From assembly GCA_031263155.1 (NCBI GenBank), contig JAISGK010000103.1, positions 1 to 51,921 of the forward strand: a DNA stretch of 51,921 nt. Reading direction: 5' to 3'. The position numbers and the translations under genes are program-made. The stretch is from Clostridiales bacterium (GTDB taxonomy: Bacteria > Bacillota > Clostridia > Lachnospirales > WQUN01). Positions within the stretch are counted from its first letter, which is position 1, and each line of letters begins with the position of its first letter. Positions 1-7,777 of the stretch are shown in pieces. The notes beneath the pieces are model-generated. The model made no database searches and had not been told where the DNA came from. It saw nothing but the letters and a program-made list of their open reading frames with translations.

Positions 1-91
1 CATAACCTTTCAACCGGGTTTGTTTTCTCTGCGGCAATTCCTTCACGTTTCACCTCTTGCCATGACGTTACGGTATGGCGTCAATTTGCAA

Positions 92-226
92 TACGGGGCG
101 TCGAGGACGCAGACTGCGCTAAAAGTCCAATTTTTGCCCTAAACGATGCCTGAAAACCGCATAAGCTCGTTGGAATTCAGGCGGATTTTAGAGTTTTTGC
201 GCAGTCTGAATGCGCGCCCCTACGAA
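92..226. repeat. Imperfect nested palindrome, MITE-like
   Basis: The outer arms read TACGGGGCG (92-100) and CGCGCCCCTACG (213-224). A perfect 10-bp inverted repeat, CAGACTGCGC (110-119) and GCGCAGTCTG (199-208), lies inside, and a second pair, GCCTGAA (148-154) and TTCAGGC (176-182), is nested within that. The right edge, GCGCGCCCCTACGAAA, recurs at 43014-43029, so this looks like a decayed member of a dispersed inverted-repeat family. Bases 1-91 hold no gene or signal that I can support; the rest up to 253 is the untranslated tail after secF. Confidence 0.6.
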
Positions 227-253
227 ACCACTCGATAATTATTATTATCTAAT

Positions 254-1291
254 CTACGCGTGTCCGCGCTTCTTGTTGTGTCTCTTACGCGTTGGGTAAG
301 TACGCGTGGCGGAAGTATTCGAGGCGAGTTGTTTAACGGCTGGCTTTTCGCTTGCGTCGGCTGGCGCGGCTGGCGCGGGTTGTGATGATATAACGGCCAG
401 TTTAGGCTTGCGCTCGCTTAGCATATACCAGAAACTCCCCGCAAGGAAACTGGACGAATACGCGCCCGCGACGACACCGACGATTATGGGCAGCGTAAAC
501 TCGCGTATGGATGAAACGCCAAAAATGTAAAGCGCCAGCACTACGACAAACACTGTGGACGAGGTGAATATACTGCGTCGCAGCGTTTGATTTATGCTTG
601 CGTTAATTAGCTCTATGAGTGGCGGCTTGCGCATTATGGACTTGTTTTCACGCACGCGGTCAAACGTGACGATGGTAGAATTTATCGAGTAACCAAGTAT
701 AGTCAAAATGGCCGCTATGAAGCTGTTGTTTAGCGGTATGCGCAGTATCGCGTAAAAAGCTATCATGATAAAGGAGTCGTGGATAAGAGCCATAATAGCG
801 GCGGAACCCATGCGCACATCGCGAAAACGTATGGCGACGTAAATAAGCATAGCCACGCAGGAAACGACTATGGCGAGCACGGCGGATCGCTGCATATCCG
901 CGCTGACCGACGCGGATATGTCAGAGTATTCAAAAGCGTCGTCAGCAATGCCATACTTTTCAATAAAGGCGTCACGCAGGGCGATACGCGTGTCGGGATC
1001 TATCTGGCGCATACGCACCATAACCTGTGTAGTGTTGGTGATACGCTGAACCTGCGGCGACTCTTGCCCTGTTACCTCATCCACAATGCCGATGATATCA
1101 GAGTTGTCAAAATCCTGACCTACGTCTATTGTAAACGATGTACCGCCGCTAAAGTCCACGTCGAAATTAAACGCTCCATTACCCATCGCGGCGTTGGCGA
1201 TCATGAAAACAAGGCCCACCGCCATGATAACAAGGGAAACGGCGAGAAATTTATACCTTGCTTCTACAATCTTAAAATTAAACTTTTTCAC
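254..1291 (-). CDS. secF: Protein translocase subunit SecF
   Basis: SecF forms, with SecD, the proton-motive-force-driven membrane complex that helps SecYEG complete protein export. The 345-aa protein has an N-terminal membrane segment after KKFNFKIVEARYKF, then the FDVDFSGGTSF periplasmic motif typical of SecF, then a block of five further membrane segments from about residue 135. The C-terminal 45 residues are an Ala/Pro-rich and then basic tail ending in RKRHNKKRGHA, probably cytoplasmic. The start is GTG, overlapping the secD stop by 4 nt (GTGA), with a GGAGG site just upstream inside secD, so the two are translationally coupled. The stop is TAG, followed two codons later by TAA. SecD and SecF are separate genes here, as is usual in Clostridia. 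Confidence 0.96.
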   Translation of the reverse strand: MKKFNFKIVEARYKFLAVSLVIMAVGLVFMIANAAMGNGAFNFDVDFSGGTSFTIDVGQDFDNSDIIGIVDEVTGQESPQVQRITNTTQVMVRMRQIDPDTRIALRDAFIEKYGIADDAFEYSDISASVSADMQRSAVLAIVVSCVAMLIYVAIRFRDVRMGSAAIMALIHDSFIMIAFYAILRIPLNNSFIAAILTILGYSINSTIVTFDRVRENKSIMRKPPLIELINASINQTLRRSIFTSSTVFVVVLALYIFGVSSIREFTLPIIVGVVAGAYSSSFLAGSFWYMLSERKPKLAVISSQPAPAAPADASEKPAVKQLASNTSATRTYPTRKRHNKKRGHA

Positions 1292-2538
1292 GCCTGTTTC
1301 GCCTCCTTTGCAACGGGAACAAACATGCTTTCTTTAGAGAGACCCGCGCCCACCAGGTTTTGCAGTATAAACCGCGTGCATGTAAGCGCGGTAAACATGG
1401 AAACGACTATACCGATAGCAAGCGTTTGAGCAAAACCCTTTATTGGGCCTGTACCAAGCCAGAATAGCACGCCAGCCGCTATCAGCGTTGTAACATTGCT
1501 GTCCAAAATGGATGGGAACGCCCGCTTAAAGCTGGCTTCTACATTGGCTCGCATGGTGCGTTTGCTCCTTACCTCCTCCTGCAAGCGTTCGAATATAATG
1601 ACGTTGGCGTCTACCGCCATGCCAATTGATAGTATTATGCCCGCGATGCCCGGAAGGGTTAGCGTGATGCGGAACAGGCTTAACAGAACCAGCACTATGC
1701 CTATATAAATAACTAACGCGATATCGGCCGCCAGGCCCGACACACGGTATATGACAAGCATAAATAGGAGTATCAGGGCCGTGCCGATAATTCCAGCCAA
1801 TATACTTCCGTTAAGCGCGGTCGCGCCTAATTTAGCGCCTACGTTATCCATACTTGCGGGCTCGAGCGAGAACGGGAGAGAGCCTTGGCGGATGGTACGC
1901 GCCAAATACTCCGCCGACTCCGCGCTGAAGTCGCCCTCTATTATGGCGTGTCCATCGGTGATGGCGGCGTTGACGGTAGGGCTGCTGATCATTTGCTCGT
2001 CCAAAAAGATGGATATCGTTTTGTTAAGATTGTCTGTGGTAGCTTGGGCAAATTTGGTTGTGCCTTCGGCGGTGAAGTCCAGCGATACGATGTATTGCGC
2101 CGCTCCGCCCTGCCCCTGATAAACCTGGCGCGTGGCGTTGGACACATCCGCGCCGGTGAGAAGTTCGTTGCCATCTACATCACGAAACACCAGTTGGGCT
2201 GTCGCGCCCAGTTCTGTTACAGCCGCTTCGGCATCTTCCACACCGGGAATGTCCACGCGGATATGATCGGACCCCTGCTGGCTCACTTCCGCTTCGGTAT
2301 AATTTTTGCTGTCCAACCTTGTTCTGATAAGAGAAATGGCGGAATTCATCTCGGTTTGGTTGGGGGAGTAGTTGACAGCCGCGTATAGAATAGAAACGCC
2401 GCCTTGCAAGTCAAGCCCTTGGCGAATATTACCCACGCCCAGTATGTGTTCCGCGCCGACGCCAAAATAAGACAGCGCCCCAAGACCTGCGGCTATCAGC
2501 ACGGTAATTGCCAGAAACAACACGCTTTTGGATCTCAA
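1288..2538 (-). CDS. secD: Protein translocase subunit SecD
   Basis: SecD is the larger partner of SecF in the Sec translocon accessory complex. The 416-aa protein has one N-terminal membrane helix, the family hallmark RQGLDLQGGVSILYAA, an extracytoplasmic P1-type domain (about residues 55-235), and five C-terminal membrane helices containing the MAVDANVIIFERLQEE signature. It is shorter than the E. coli protein and matches the compact Gram-positive type. The start is TTG (TTGAGATCC) eight nt after GGAGG. It follows scfB by 44 nt on the same strand, which fits a common transcript from the SCIFF locus into secDF, an arrangement I recall from other Clostridia. Confidence 0.96.
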   Translation of the reverse strand: MRSKSVLFLAITVLIAAGLGALSYFGVGAEHILGVGNIRQGLDLQGGVSILYAAVNYSPNQTEMNSAISLIRTRLDSKNYTEAEVSQQGSDHIRVDIPGVEDAEAAVTELGATAQLVFRDVDGNELLTGADVSNATRQVYQGQGGAAQYIVSLDFTAEGTTKFAQATTDNLNKTISIFLDEQMISSPTVNAAITDGHAIIEGDFSAESAEYLARTIRQGSLPFSLEPASMDNVGAKLGATALNGSILAGIIGTALILLFMLVIYRVSGLAADIALVIYIGIVLVLLSLFRITLTLPGIAGIILSIGMAVDANVIIFERLQEEVRSKRTMRANVEASFKRAFPSILDSNVTTLIAAGVLFWLGTGPIKGFAQTLAIGIVVSMFTALTCTRFILQNLVGAGLSKESMFVPVAKEAKQA

Positions 2539-2582
2539 AAAAAATCCTCCGTTCGTTATGAAATAGTATAGTAAATTAATGC

Positions 2583-3962
2583 CTATTCTTGCCGCGCGTT
2601 GTGGTGAAATGAATCATGATGCAGAAAGCGCGCGGCCTGCATGTATATAGCCGTCTCAACGCGCTTTTTCATCAACGCGCAACCCAAGGCGTATGGCTTT
2701 GTCACATCGCCGTTTTGAAAGTACGCAGCCGCGTGACAGCCCCCGCCGCAATAAAACTTTGCCCAGCACGATTGACACTCGCTCTTTGTTAAAACACTAA
2801 CATCGCTAAAAACGCGCCGAAACCCTATACTTATATTACCCAAATAGAATTCGTCTATGCCCACTAACTGGTGACATGGGTAAATATCTCCAACTGGGGA
2901 AATCGCGACATATTCCATGCCCGCGCCGCAGCCGCTTACCTGCTTTACAATACACGGCCCGCCGTCAAGATCCAAATTAAAATGGAAGAAGGAGAAGCCG
3001 CGCCCATCCTGCTCGCGTTGCAGCATTTCTGCGGCCAGCAGATCATACTGCCGCGAAAGAGCGTCCACGTCGGATAATTTTAGCGCATACTCCTCTTCGG
3101 CGCCGCACACGACCGGCTCAACCGATATCTTGTCAAAACCAAGGTCTGCCAAGTGAAGCGCGTCCGCCGCGAAATCTTTGTTAAAGCTTGTATATGTACC
3201 CCGCAAGTAGTAGGATCTATCGCCGCGACTTGCCGCAAATTTTTTATATATGGGCACTATCACGTCATAACCGCCGCGCATACGCTCATTTACCTCGCGC
3301 CTGCCATCTATGGACAGCACAACGTTGTCCATGTTGGCGTTGATAAAGGCTGTTTTTTCGTCGTTCAGCAGGATGCCGTTGGTAGTGAGGGTAAAGCGGA
3401 TGTTTTTGCCGTGGCCGCGTTCGATCTCACGCGCGTAGCGAACGACTTCTACTACAACGTCCCAATTAAGGGTAGGCTCACCGCCAAAAAAGTCCACTTC
3501 CAGGTTGTGTCTCGTACCCGAATGGGCAATTAAAAAATCAATAGCGGCTCGTCCCGTTTCGGCCGTCATTAAAGATCGATCACCGCCATACGCGCCCGCC
3601 CCCGCGAAGCAGTATCGGCACCGCAGGTTGCAATCGTGCGACACATGCAGACAAATGGCTTTTACGACATCGCCCGCAATGGGTAGAGGTGATTTTTTAT
3701 ATTGCTCATTCGCTTTGGTCATAGCCTGACCTTCGGCAAGAGTCCCTAAACCAATCGTGTTGTCTGGCGCGAACAACTCGCCTCTGAGTACCAATTCGCG
3801 CAAATCGTCAGCTATTTCCGCATCTTCTATGTCGTCAATATCGGACGCGCATTGAACACGATCCAGCGCGTTAAACGTGCCTTCGTCAATCAGGTGAATA
3901 GCTCCGCTGCCTATGTCGCACAGGATGTATAACCCGTACACGCAATACTTATGTATCATCAT
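2583..3962 (-). CDS. scfB: SCIFF peptide radical SAM/SPASM maturase
   Basis: This is the radical SAM enzyme that installs thioether cross-links in the SCIFF precursor peptide encoded just upstream. It carries the CxxxCxxC cluster motif as CNLRCRYCFAGAGAYGG and a C-terminal SPASM region with auxiliary cluster cysteines (CGAGM, PCHQL, CQSCWAKFYCGGGC). The open frame extends back to 4064, but the conserved family N-terminus (MIHKYCVYGLYILCDIGSG) and the AGGAG site five nt before ATG at 3962 place the start at 3962 or the adjacent ATG at 3959, giving 459 or 458 aa. The upstream extension overlaps scfA in another frame and is not coding. Neighbours are scfA 73 nt upstream and secD downstream. Confidence 0.95.
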   Translation of the reverse strand: MMIHKYCVYGLYILCDIGSGAIHLIDEGTFNALDRVQCASDIDDIEDAEIADDLRELVLRGELFAPDNTIGLGTLAEGQAMTKANEQYKKSPLPIAGDVVKAICLHVSHDCNLRCRYCFAGAGAYGGDRSLMTAETGRAAIDFLIAHSGTRHNLEVDFFGGEPTLNWDVVVEVVRYAREIERGHGKNIRFTLTTNGILLNDEKTAFINANMDNVVLSIDGRREVNERMRGGYDVIVPIYKKFAASRGDRSYYLRGTYTSFNKDFAADALHLADLGFDKISVEPVVCGAEEEYALKLSDVDALSRQYDLLAAEMLQREQDGRGFSFFHFNLDLDGGPCIVKQVSGCGAGMEYVAISPVGDIYPCHQLVGIDEFYLGNISIGFRRVFSDVSVLTKSECQSCWAKFYCGGGCHAAAYFQNGDVTKPYALGCALMKKRVETAIYMQAARFLHHDSFHHNARQE

Positions 3963-4035
3963 AATTACTCCTGCCAACCGCTGTAAACACAATCGCGGAC
4001 GGGATGCAATACTCCCGCCCGTTAGCGCAAATAGT

Positions 4036-4194
4036 TTATCTAATACTTCTACTACTGTTTTCACAAATCTGGCTGCCCACCGTGCAAGATGTTTTGCAAG
4101 CTGATTGACACGATGTGCGGCACTCGCCGCATCCGACGGCGCACATACTTTTGTAGTCAGGGCGCGCGTATTTTATCGTTCTTACATGTTTCAA
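4036..4194 (-). CDS. scfA: SCIFF ribosomal peptide precursor (six cysteines in forty-five residues)
   Basis: A 52-codon gene encoding the precursor modified by ScfB. Translation gives LKHVRTIKYARPDYKSMC followed by the family core GCGECRTSCQSACKTSC and then TVGSQICEN. The six family cysteines are C22, C25, C29, C33, C37 and C44; an additional C18 sits before the core. From published work on the Clostridium thermocellum SCIFF peptide, the equivalent cross-link would join C33 to T38. The start is TTG at 4194 (family start MKHVKTI), preceded by a GAGGGGG ribosome binding site. It has its own sigma-A promoter at 4225-4253, and the maturase follows after 73 nt. The gene is easily missed because it is short, starts with TTG and overlaps an open extension of scfB. 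Confidence 0.95.
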   Translation of the reverse strand: MKHVRTIKYARPDYKSMCAVGCGECRTSCQSACKTSCTVGSQICENSSRSIR

Positions 4195-4224
4195 AATTTT
4201 TCCCCCTCGCTGTTATTTCGCACT

Positions 4225-4253
4225 ATTATAGCATAACGACGGTATTTTGCCAA
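4225..4253 (-). promoter_or_regulatory. Sigma-A promoter of scfA
   Basis: On the minus strand: TTGGCA (4253-4248), 17-nt spacer, TATAAT (4230-4225). The predicted start of transcription lies about 24 nt before the scfA TTG codon. Confidence 0.8.
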
Positions 4254-4289
4254 ATTTTTTTGATGCTAACGCTTTTGACGTTAACGTTT

Positions 4290-4676
4290 CTACCTGGCGA
4301 AATTTATGCCGATTACCCCGCCCAATCCCCCGCCCGCGATTGAGAGCACAAGTATGGTAACGATATGCGAATCAAATGTCAAGCCGCGCAATACAAGCGC
4401 CATGATTATTAGCAATATGACAGCGTAGACCAACCCCGCCAATATGCCCCACAGCCAGCCTTTATTATCCGCGCCCCGCGCGGCGTCAAAACCCGCCACA
4501 ATAACAGACACCAGCGTCACGCCCGCTACCACCAGTGACATGTTATCTTCTGACAAAGATGTGTAGGTTATTAGCATGGAATATGCCAGGAAGATGATGC
4601 ACGTGATGGCGTAGCCCACCAACACTCCTGATACTAAAGAGATTAGGCGCGGGTTTTCACTTGCTTCTGTTTTCAA
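4290..4676 (-). CDS. TIGR04086-type small membrane protein
   Basis: A 128-aa polytopic membrane protein with four hydrophobic segments (about residues 10-30, 42-62, 72-95 and 105-126) and a Gly-rich last helix (IAGGGLGGVIGINFAR). It resembles the TIGR04086 family, which I recall being encoded beside SCIFF genes in Clostridia; its role is unknown. The best start is TTG at 4676 (MKTEASENP), about six nt after a GGGGGG ribosome binding site; a longer frame begins with TTG at 4691. It sits about 95 nt before scfA on the same strand. Context suggests a link with SCIFF maturation or export, but this is inference. Confidence 0.75.
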   Translation of the reverse strand: MKTEASENPRLISLVSGVLVGYAITCIIFLAYSMLITYTSLSEDNMSLVVAGVTLVSVIVAGFDAARGADNKGWLWGILAGLVYAVILLIIMALVLRGLTFDSHIVTILVLSIAGGGLGGVIGINFAR

Positions 4677-4734
4677 ATCATAACCCCCCAAAAAAATGCT
4701 TTATATAATATTACGGGCAACGGGGGCAATTTAT

Positions 4735-4767
4735 GAATAAAAAAACCGGGGGTTGCAACCGCCCGGT
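4735..4767 (-). terminator. Intrinsic terminator after the 129-aa gene
   Basis: On the minus strand the stem ACCGGGCGGTTG/CAACCCCCGGT is followed by TTTTTTATTC. It lies downstream of the gene ending at 4796 and upstream of the TIGR04086-type gene. Confidence 0.8.
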
Positions 4768-4795
4768 AACACCAAATCTACAAATATTATAAATT

Positions 4796-5185
4796 CTATA
4801 AAACTTGCAACGTCATATATCCAAACTCTATTATATTCTTCAAACACCCAATCGCGCTAACCAAAATGTCGTTAAATTGCTGCAACTCGTCAAAAACGGC
4901 GGTGTAGTTATAGTTGTTATGTAGCAGTGCCTTCTTGGCCTCATTCAATTGCTCGCCGGAATCCAATTCACTCAATGTGCGCTTAAGGTCTATGGCTCGC
5001 TCGCTATAAAATCCAGAAAAGCGCGAGAACGAATCCATCTGGTTTTCATTTAATGGCGCCTTGGTGTACGCTCTGAAATCCAGCAGGGCTTGTATTTTTG
5101 CCAATATATTGTTTTTTTCATTTAGCAGCGTCGTCAGACTGCGGTTGTTCTCGTTTATGTCTGTTATCAATTCGTCCATCTTCAT
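4796..5185 (-). CDS. Small predicted helical protein of unknown function
   Basis: I do not recognise this 129-aa protein. It has no signal peptide or membrane segment. It is rich in Asn, Leu, Lys and Glu and reads as two long amphipathic helical stretches (residues 1-50, with NRSLTTLLNEKNNILAKIQ, and 60-115), so a coiled-coil or helical bundle is likely. Size and composition recall small secretion or flagellar chaperones of the FlgN type, but nothing around it is flagellar and I do not claim that. The start ATG lies nine nt after GGAG. The 180 nt upstream contain four copies of a GAAAGGAG motif, and a clear terminator follows it, so it is probably a single-gene unit. Confidence 0.6.
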   Translation of the reverse strand: MKMDELITDINENNRSLTTLLNEKNNILAKIQALLDFRAYTKAPLNENQMDSFSRFSGFYSERAIDLKRTLSELDSGEQLNEAKKALLHNNYNYTAVFDELQQFNDILVSAIGCLKNIIEFGYMTLQVL

Positions 5186-5520
5186 CGTTGTGTTCTCCTT
5201 TTCCGTTATTGTTCTTCGTGCGGCGCGGCGACCGGGCTTTTGGGGTCTCTCCTTTCTTATCGGAAAATACGCCGCAAACCTTAAGCTTTCACTCCTTTCT
5301 CATCATACTTAAAATTTGTGAACAGATTATGACGCAATAATAAAGATTAGGTGAATTCACTCCTTTCGTATATGTATATTTTTGAGGCGGGCACAGGGGT
5401 TTTGCTCAAACCACGCTGCGGTAAGTGCAATGTCAAAACCCCCTCAATTAGGAGCAAGACGGTGGATACAATCGTCTATATTTCATATTATTGAGAGGGT
5501 ACATAATTGTTGCACGTCCT
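5186..5520. other. Intergenic region with four GAAAGGAG-like boxes and an inverted repeat
   Basis: No gene seen. On the minus strand, ribosome-binding-site-like GAAAGGAG or AAAAGGAG occurs at 5367-5360, 5299-5292, 5256-5249 and 5202-5195; only the last precedes a supported gene. The first two are followed by TGAA. Between 5396 and 5442 a 9-bp inverted repeat (GGGGTTTTG / CAAAACCCC) encloses about 29 nt and could be part of a transcript end for hisIE or a leader structure. Confidence 0.5.
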
Positions 5521-6156
5521 TTAACGGCTATTTTTTCGGTTTAACAATTCATTACATATATCTGTCCATGTCACACCACGCTCCACTAACATTACGGAAA
5601 GATGATACAACAAGTCTGCGGTTTCATAGGCTATTTCGGCTGGAGCGTCGTTTTTTGCCGCTATAATAACCTCGGCGCTCTCTTCTCCCACCTTTTTTAA
5701 AATTTTGTCAATGCCTTTTTCGAACAGGTAGTTGGTATACGAACCCTGCACGGGTTTAGCCTTGCGGTCTAGCGCCATCTCTCGCAAAGATTCCAATTGA
5801 TCTGTTAGTTGAGCTTTTGGCTTGTGCCCATACACTGTGTTAAAAAAACATGTGGCGTTGCCTGTGTGGCACGCCGCGCCGATCTGCTCCACAGTAGCCA
5901 GCAGGGTGTCGTCATCACAGTCTATACTAAGTGATATAAGTTTTTGAAAATGGCCCGAGGTTTCACCCTTGTGCCACAGCTGCCGCCTGGAGCGCGAGAA
6001 GTACCACATCTCGCCCGTTTGCAAAGTTTTATTTATAGCCTCGCCATTTGCCCATGCCACCATCAGCACGTCCTTTGTAGTCGCGTCTTGCGTTACCACA
6101 GGGATCAGACCGTCGGGGTTAAAACGTATCTTATCTATCTTATCTGCGAAGTCCAA
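5521..6156 (-). CDS. hisI: Bifunctional phosphoribosyl-AMP cyclohydrolase / phosphoribosyl-ATP pyrophosphatase (HisIE)
   Basis: Catalyses the second and third steps of histidine synthesis: hydrolysis of phosphoribosyl-ATP to PR-AMP and ring opening of PR-AMP. The N-terminal cyclohydrolase domain (about 1-115) shows [18 protein letters not shown] and the metal-binding DCDDD and [10 protein letters not shown] motifs. The C-terminal pyrophosphohydrolase domain (about 120-211) contains [15 protein letters not shown] and [13 protein letters not shown]. At 211 aa it is the usual length for the fused enzyme. The start is TTG, seven nt after AAGGTG, 15 nt downstream of the hisF stop, so it is the last gene of the hisA-hisF-hisIE segment. 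Confidence 0.96.
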   Translation of the reverse strand: MDFADKIDKIRFNPDGLIPVVTQDATTKDVLMVAWANGEAINKTLQTGEMWYFSRSRRQLWHKGETSGHFQKLISLSIDCDDDTLLATVEQIGAACHTGNATCFFNTVYGHKPKAQLTDQLESLREMALDRKAKPVQGSYTNYLFEKGIDKILKKVGEESAEVIIAAKNDAPAEIAYETADLLYHLSVMLVERGVTWTDICNELLNRKNSR

Positions 6157-6171
6157 AATACATCACCTTCT

Positions 6172-7026
6172 TTAAATCCGCACGGGTATATTTCGTGATA
6201 ACAGGTATTGCTTTACCTGTATTATGGAAAGTTCGCGGTAATGGAACAGCGAGGCGGCCAGCGCCGCGTCCGCTCCTCCCACAGTTAGCGCGTCGTAAAA
6301 ATGTTCGCGCGCCCCCGCTCCGCCCGAGGCTATGACCGGTATCGACACAGCCTGCGCGATTTGCCTGGTTATGTCCAGGTCGTAACCCGTTTTTACACCG
6401 TCGGTATTCATGCTGGTAAGGAGAATTTCTCCCGCGCCGCGTTTTTCGGCTTCTATGGCCCATTCCAGTGCGTCTATGCCTGTGCCGAGCCGCCCGCCAT
6501 GCTTGTATACCTCATAACGGCAACCGCCAGATTGGTGATCGCCAATCTGACGATAGTCCGCGTCATCGTTAGGATAATGACATTGATGTTTGCCGGCGGC
6601 TGATTCGTTTGATCGTTCGGTCTGTCTGCGTTTACAGTCGATAGCCACTACCACCGTAGACGATCCAAATTTGTCGGCGGCTTCGTTGATAACGTTGGGA
6701 TTATCAATAGCCGCGCTGTTAATGGATACTTTATCCGCGCCCGATTTTAGTATGTATCGCACATCGTCTATAGTGCGTATGCCACCGCCTACTGTTAGGG
6801 GTATAAAAATTCGCTCCGCCGCGCGCGCTACCACGTCGGCCATGATGTTTCTCGCGTCGCTTGAGGCGGTGATGTCGAGAAAGACCAGCTCGTCAGCCAA
6901 CTCATTATTATAAAATGACGCGGCCTCTACGGGATCACCCGCGTCCGCATGGTTTATGAAATTTACTCCCTTTACGACACGTCCGTTATGTACGTCCAGG
7001 CAGGGTATAATACGTTTGGTATGCAT
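6172..7026 (-). CDS. hisF: Imidazole glycerol phosphate synthase cyclase subunit HisF, with an insert
   Basis: HisF is the (beta/alpha)8-barrel cyclase that, with the HisH glutaminase, makes imidazole glycerol phosphate and AICAR. Both catalytic aspartates are present (CLD at D11 and VVVAID at D130), as are the phosphate-binding loops TVGGGIR and ASGGAG. The protein is 284 aa against about 250 for the family. The excess is a hydrophilic insert at about residues 133-169, between VVVAIDCKR and YEVYKHGG. In the DNA the insert contains a perfect 8-bp inverted repeat (CAGATTGG / CCAATCTG, 6531-6552). The reading frame is intact. It overlaps the hisA stop by one base (TAATG). No hisH is in the window. 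Confidence 0.95.
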   Translation of the reverse strand: MHTKRIIPCLDVHNGRVVKGVNFINHADAGDPVEAASFYNNELADELVFLDITASSDARNIMADVVARAAERIFIPLTVGGGIRTIDDVRYILKSGADKVSINSAAIDNPNVINEAADKFGSSTVVVAIDCKRRQTERSNESAAGKHQCHYPNDDADYRQIGDHQSGGCRYEVYKHGGRLGTGIDALEWAIEAEKRGAGEILLTSMNTDGVKTGYDLDITRQIAQAVSIPVIASGGAGAREHFYDALTVGGADAALAASLFHYRELSIIQVKQYLLSRNIPVRI

Positions 7027-7751
7027 TAGCGTTCAGCCTCGAATAGATTGACAGCGCTGGAGAGATCTATCGCGCCGGTATACAGGGCTTTGCCGATTAT
7101 CGCGCCATACGCGCCGATTTTTTGACACGCATAAAGATCGTCTAAACCGGACACCCCACCGCTCGCGATCACGTCCAAATCGCCAAGGGCGATTATATGC
7201 GCGGTTTCTTCGATACTTGGGCCGCTCAGCATGCCGTCTTTGGCTATGTCTGTATATACGATCGTTTTTACGCCACAGTCTTTTATCATTTTACATAATT
7301 GCCACGCGGATAGCTGAGAGCTTTCTGTCCATCCCGCGAGGGAAACAAAACCATCCCTGGCGTCTACGCCGACAGCGACATGGTCAGCCCCAAATCTATT
7401 TACGGCATGGCGCGCCATGTCAGGGTCTCGCGCGGCGGAGGTGCCAATTATCACGCGGCGCGCACCCAAAGATAGTTTATGCTCCGCGTCATCCATGGCG
7501 CGTATGCCGCCGCCGACTTGAACGGGTATGCCGACGGCGTTGATTATTTGCCTTATAGCTTCGTCATTAATGGCGGTTCCATATCTTGCGCCATCCAAAT
7601 CTACCACGTGGATGTATGACGCTCCTTGCGATTGCCATATCTTTGCCTGTTGCGCGGGGCTTTCATTGTACACGGTCACCTGATCAAACGCGCCTTGCTT
7701 AAGACGCACGCATTTACCGCCCAGTATATCTATTGCCGGGAAGAGTCTCAT
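7026..7751 (-). CDS. hisA: ProFAR isomerase HisA
   Basis: 1-(5-phosphoribosyl)-5-[(5-phosphoribosylamino)methylideneamino]imidazole-4-carboxamide isomerase, the step before HisF. The 241-aa protein begins [17 protein letters not shown] with the catalytic D8; the second catalytic aspartate is in [10 protein letters not shown], and the phosphate loops are QVGGGIR and ASGGVSG. Length is normal. It starts 26 nt after the rho stop codon, so the his genes appear to be read from the LysM-rho transcript. HisA and HisF overlap by one base. Confidence 0.96.
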   Translation of the reverse strand: MRLFPAIDILGGKCVRLKQGAFDQVTVYNESPAQQAKIWQSQGASYIHVVDLDGARYGTAINDEAIRQIINAVGIPVQVGGGIRAMDDAEHKLSLGARRVIIGTSAARDPDMARHAVNRFGADHVAVGVDARDGFVSLAGWTESSQLSAWQLCKMIKDCGVKTIVYTDIAKDGMLSGPSIEETAHIIALGDLDVIASGGVSGLDDLYACQKIGAYGAIIGKALYTGAIDLSSAVNLFEAER

Positions 7752-7777
7752 GCCTAACCTCCGTTGATCTGTCTGCG

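Noticed and set aside
779-2388. Long plus-strand open frames across secF and secD
   Set aside because: They lie antisense to clear SecD/SecF coding sequence and encode no recognisable protein.
4796-5185. FlgN-type flagellar chaperone
   Set aside because: Only size and helical character agree; no flagellar gene is nearby and no motif is shared.
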